From Halobellus clavatus (GTDB taxonomy: Archaea > Halobacteriota > Halobacteria > Halobacteriales > Haloferacaceae): 49,461 bases of DNA. The notes beneath the pieces were generated by a model that was given only the letters and a program-made list of their open reading frames with translations, made no database searches and had not been told where the DNA came from. The stretch is taken from contig NZ_FNPB01000019.1 of NCBI RefSeq assembly GCF_900107195.1, forward strand, positions 1 to 49,461. The letters are read 5' to 3'. Of this stretch, positions 49,381-49,461 are shown in pieces; the first letter of the stretch is position 1, and every line of letters begins with the position of its first letter. The translations under genes were made by a program, and so were the position numbers.

Positions 49381-49461
49381 CTAAGACTCACACCTCGGTT
49401 GCGTAGCGGTAGCGAGCGTCTCTTGCAGGATCGGTCGTTGTTGGTGGATCTTCTGTGCGTC
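49373..49461 (-). mobile_element. IS-like sequence interrupting the integrase (partial)
   Basis: Begins GTCTTTAGCTAAG, 11 of 13 bases identical to the IS end at 346-334. On the minus strand a frame is open from the window edge to a stop near 49382 (ending LATATQPRCES), possibly the C terminus of a transposase, which I cannot assign. Only 89 bp are visible, so the element and its family are uncertain. Confidence 0.5.

Overview
The window is haloarchaeal chromosomal DNA (class Halobacteria) carrying an integrated virus. The evidence is high GC, very acidic proteins, leaderless genes with a TATA-like box about 25-30 nt before the start codon, a CetZ tubulin homologue, coenzyme F420 genes (cofH, cofG, cofC), archaeosine/pterin genes (a RaSEA-type radical SAM protein, mptA), ribosomal protein S8e, and PurS/PurQ/PurC of archaeal type. 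I cannot name the genus. Both window ends run into insertion-sequence-like DNA, so this is probably a contig that broke at repeats.

Bases 1-36700 are mostly housekeeping. In order: the start of an IS6-family transposase; a small haloarchaeal protein; a metallo-beta-lactamase-fold hydrolase; an aldehyde ferredoxin oxidoreductase; the RaSEA-type protein; the purC-purS-purQ cluster; cofH; cofG; cofC, which lies downstream of a secreted membrane-anchored protein and cetZ; an NDUFA9-like SDR; tmk; a VOC protein; a TrkA-type protein between two stand-alone Lrp/AsnC ligand-binding domains; rps8e; a divergent AbrB-PhoU gene facing pstS-pstC-pstA-pstB-phoU; a KaiC-like ATPase; nadK; an FAD/NAD oxidoreductase; mptA; a TrmB-family regulator; a thioredoxin-domain/DUF255 protein; and fxsA.

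The purS-purQ junction is unusual. The purQ start region is tandemly repeated with an exact 56-bp period. This makes a relay of three 19-codon micro-ORFs, each joined to the next by a 4-nt stop/start overlap, between the purS stop and the purQ GTG.

A tRNA-Ile(GAU) gene at 36796-36869 marks the left edge of a pleolipovirus-like provirus. Its core is a zinc-ribbon gene overlapping a large HUH Rep; a small acidic protein; a VP3-like membrane protein; three small overlapping ORFs; a secreted VP4-like spike with a C-terminal coiled coil and anchor; three further membrane or secreted proteins; and a VP8-like P-loop NTPase. AT-rich cargo sits in two places. A gene ending in an HEPN-type RX4H motif lies between rep and the structural genes on the opposite strand. 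After the NTPase come a second possible HEPN-like gene, a CopG/RelE-type toxin-antitoxin pair and two overlapping winged-helix genes. At the right edge is a tyrosine integrase that loses its catalytic C terminus at about 49373, where a sequence resembling the IS end at the left of the window begins. The element is therefore probably a disabled, cargo-carrying provirus whose right attachment site lies outside the window.
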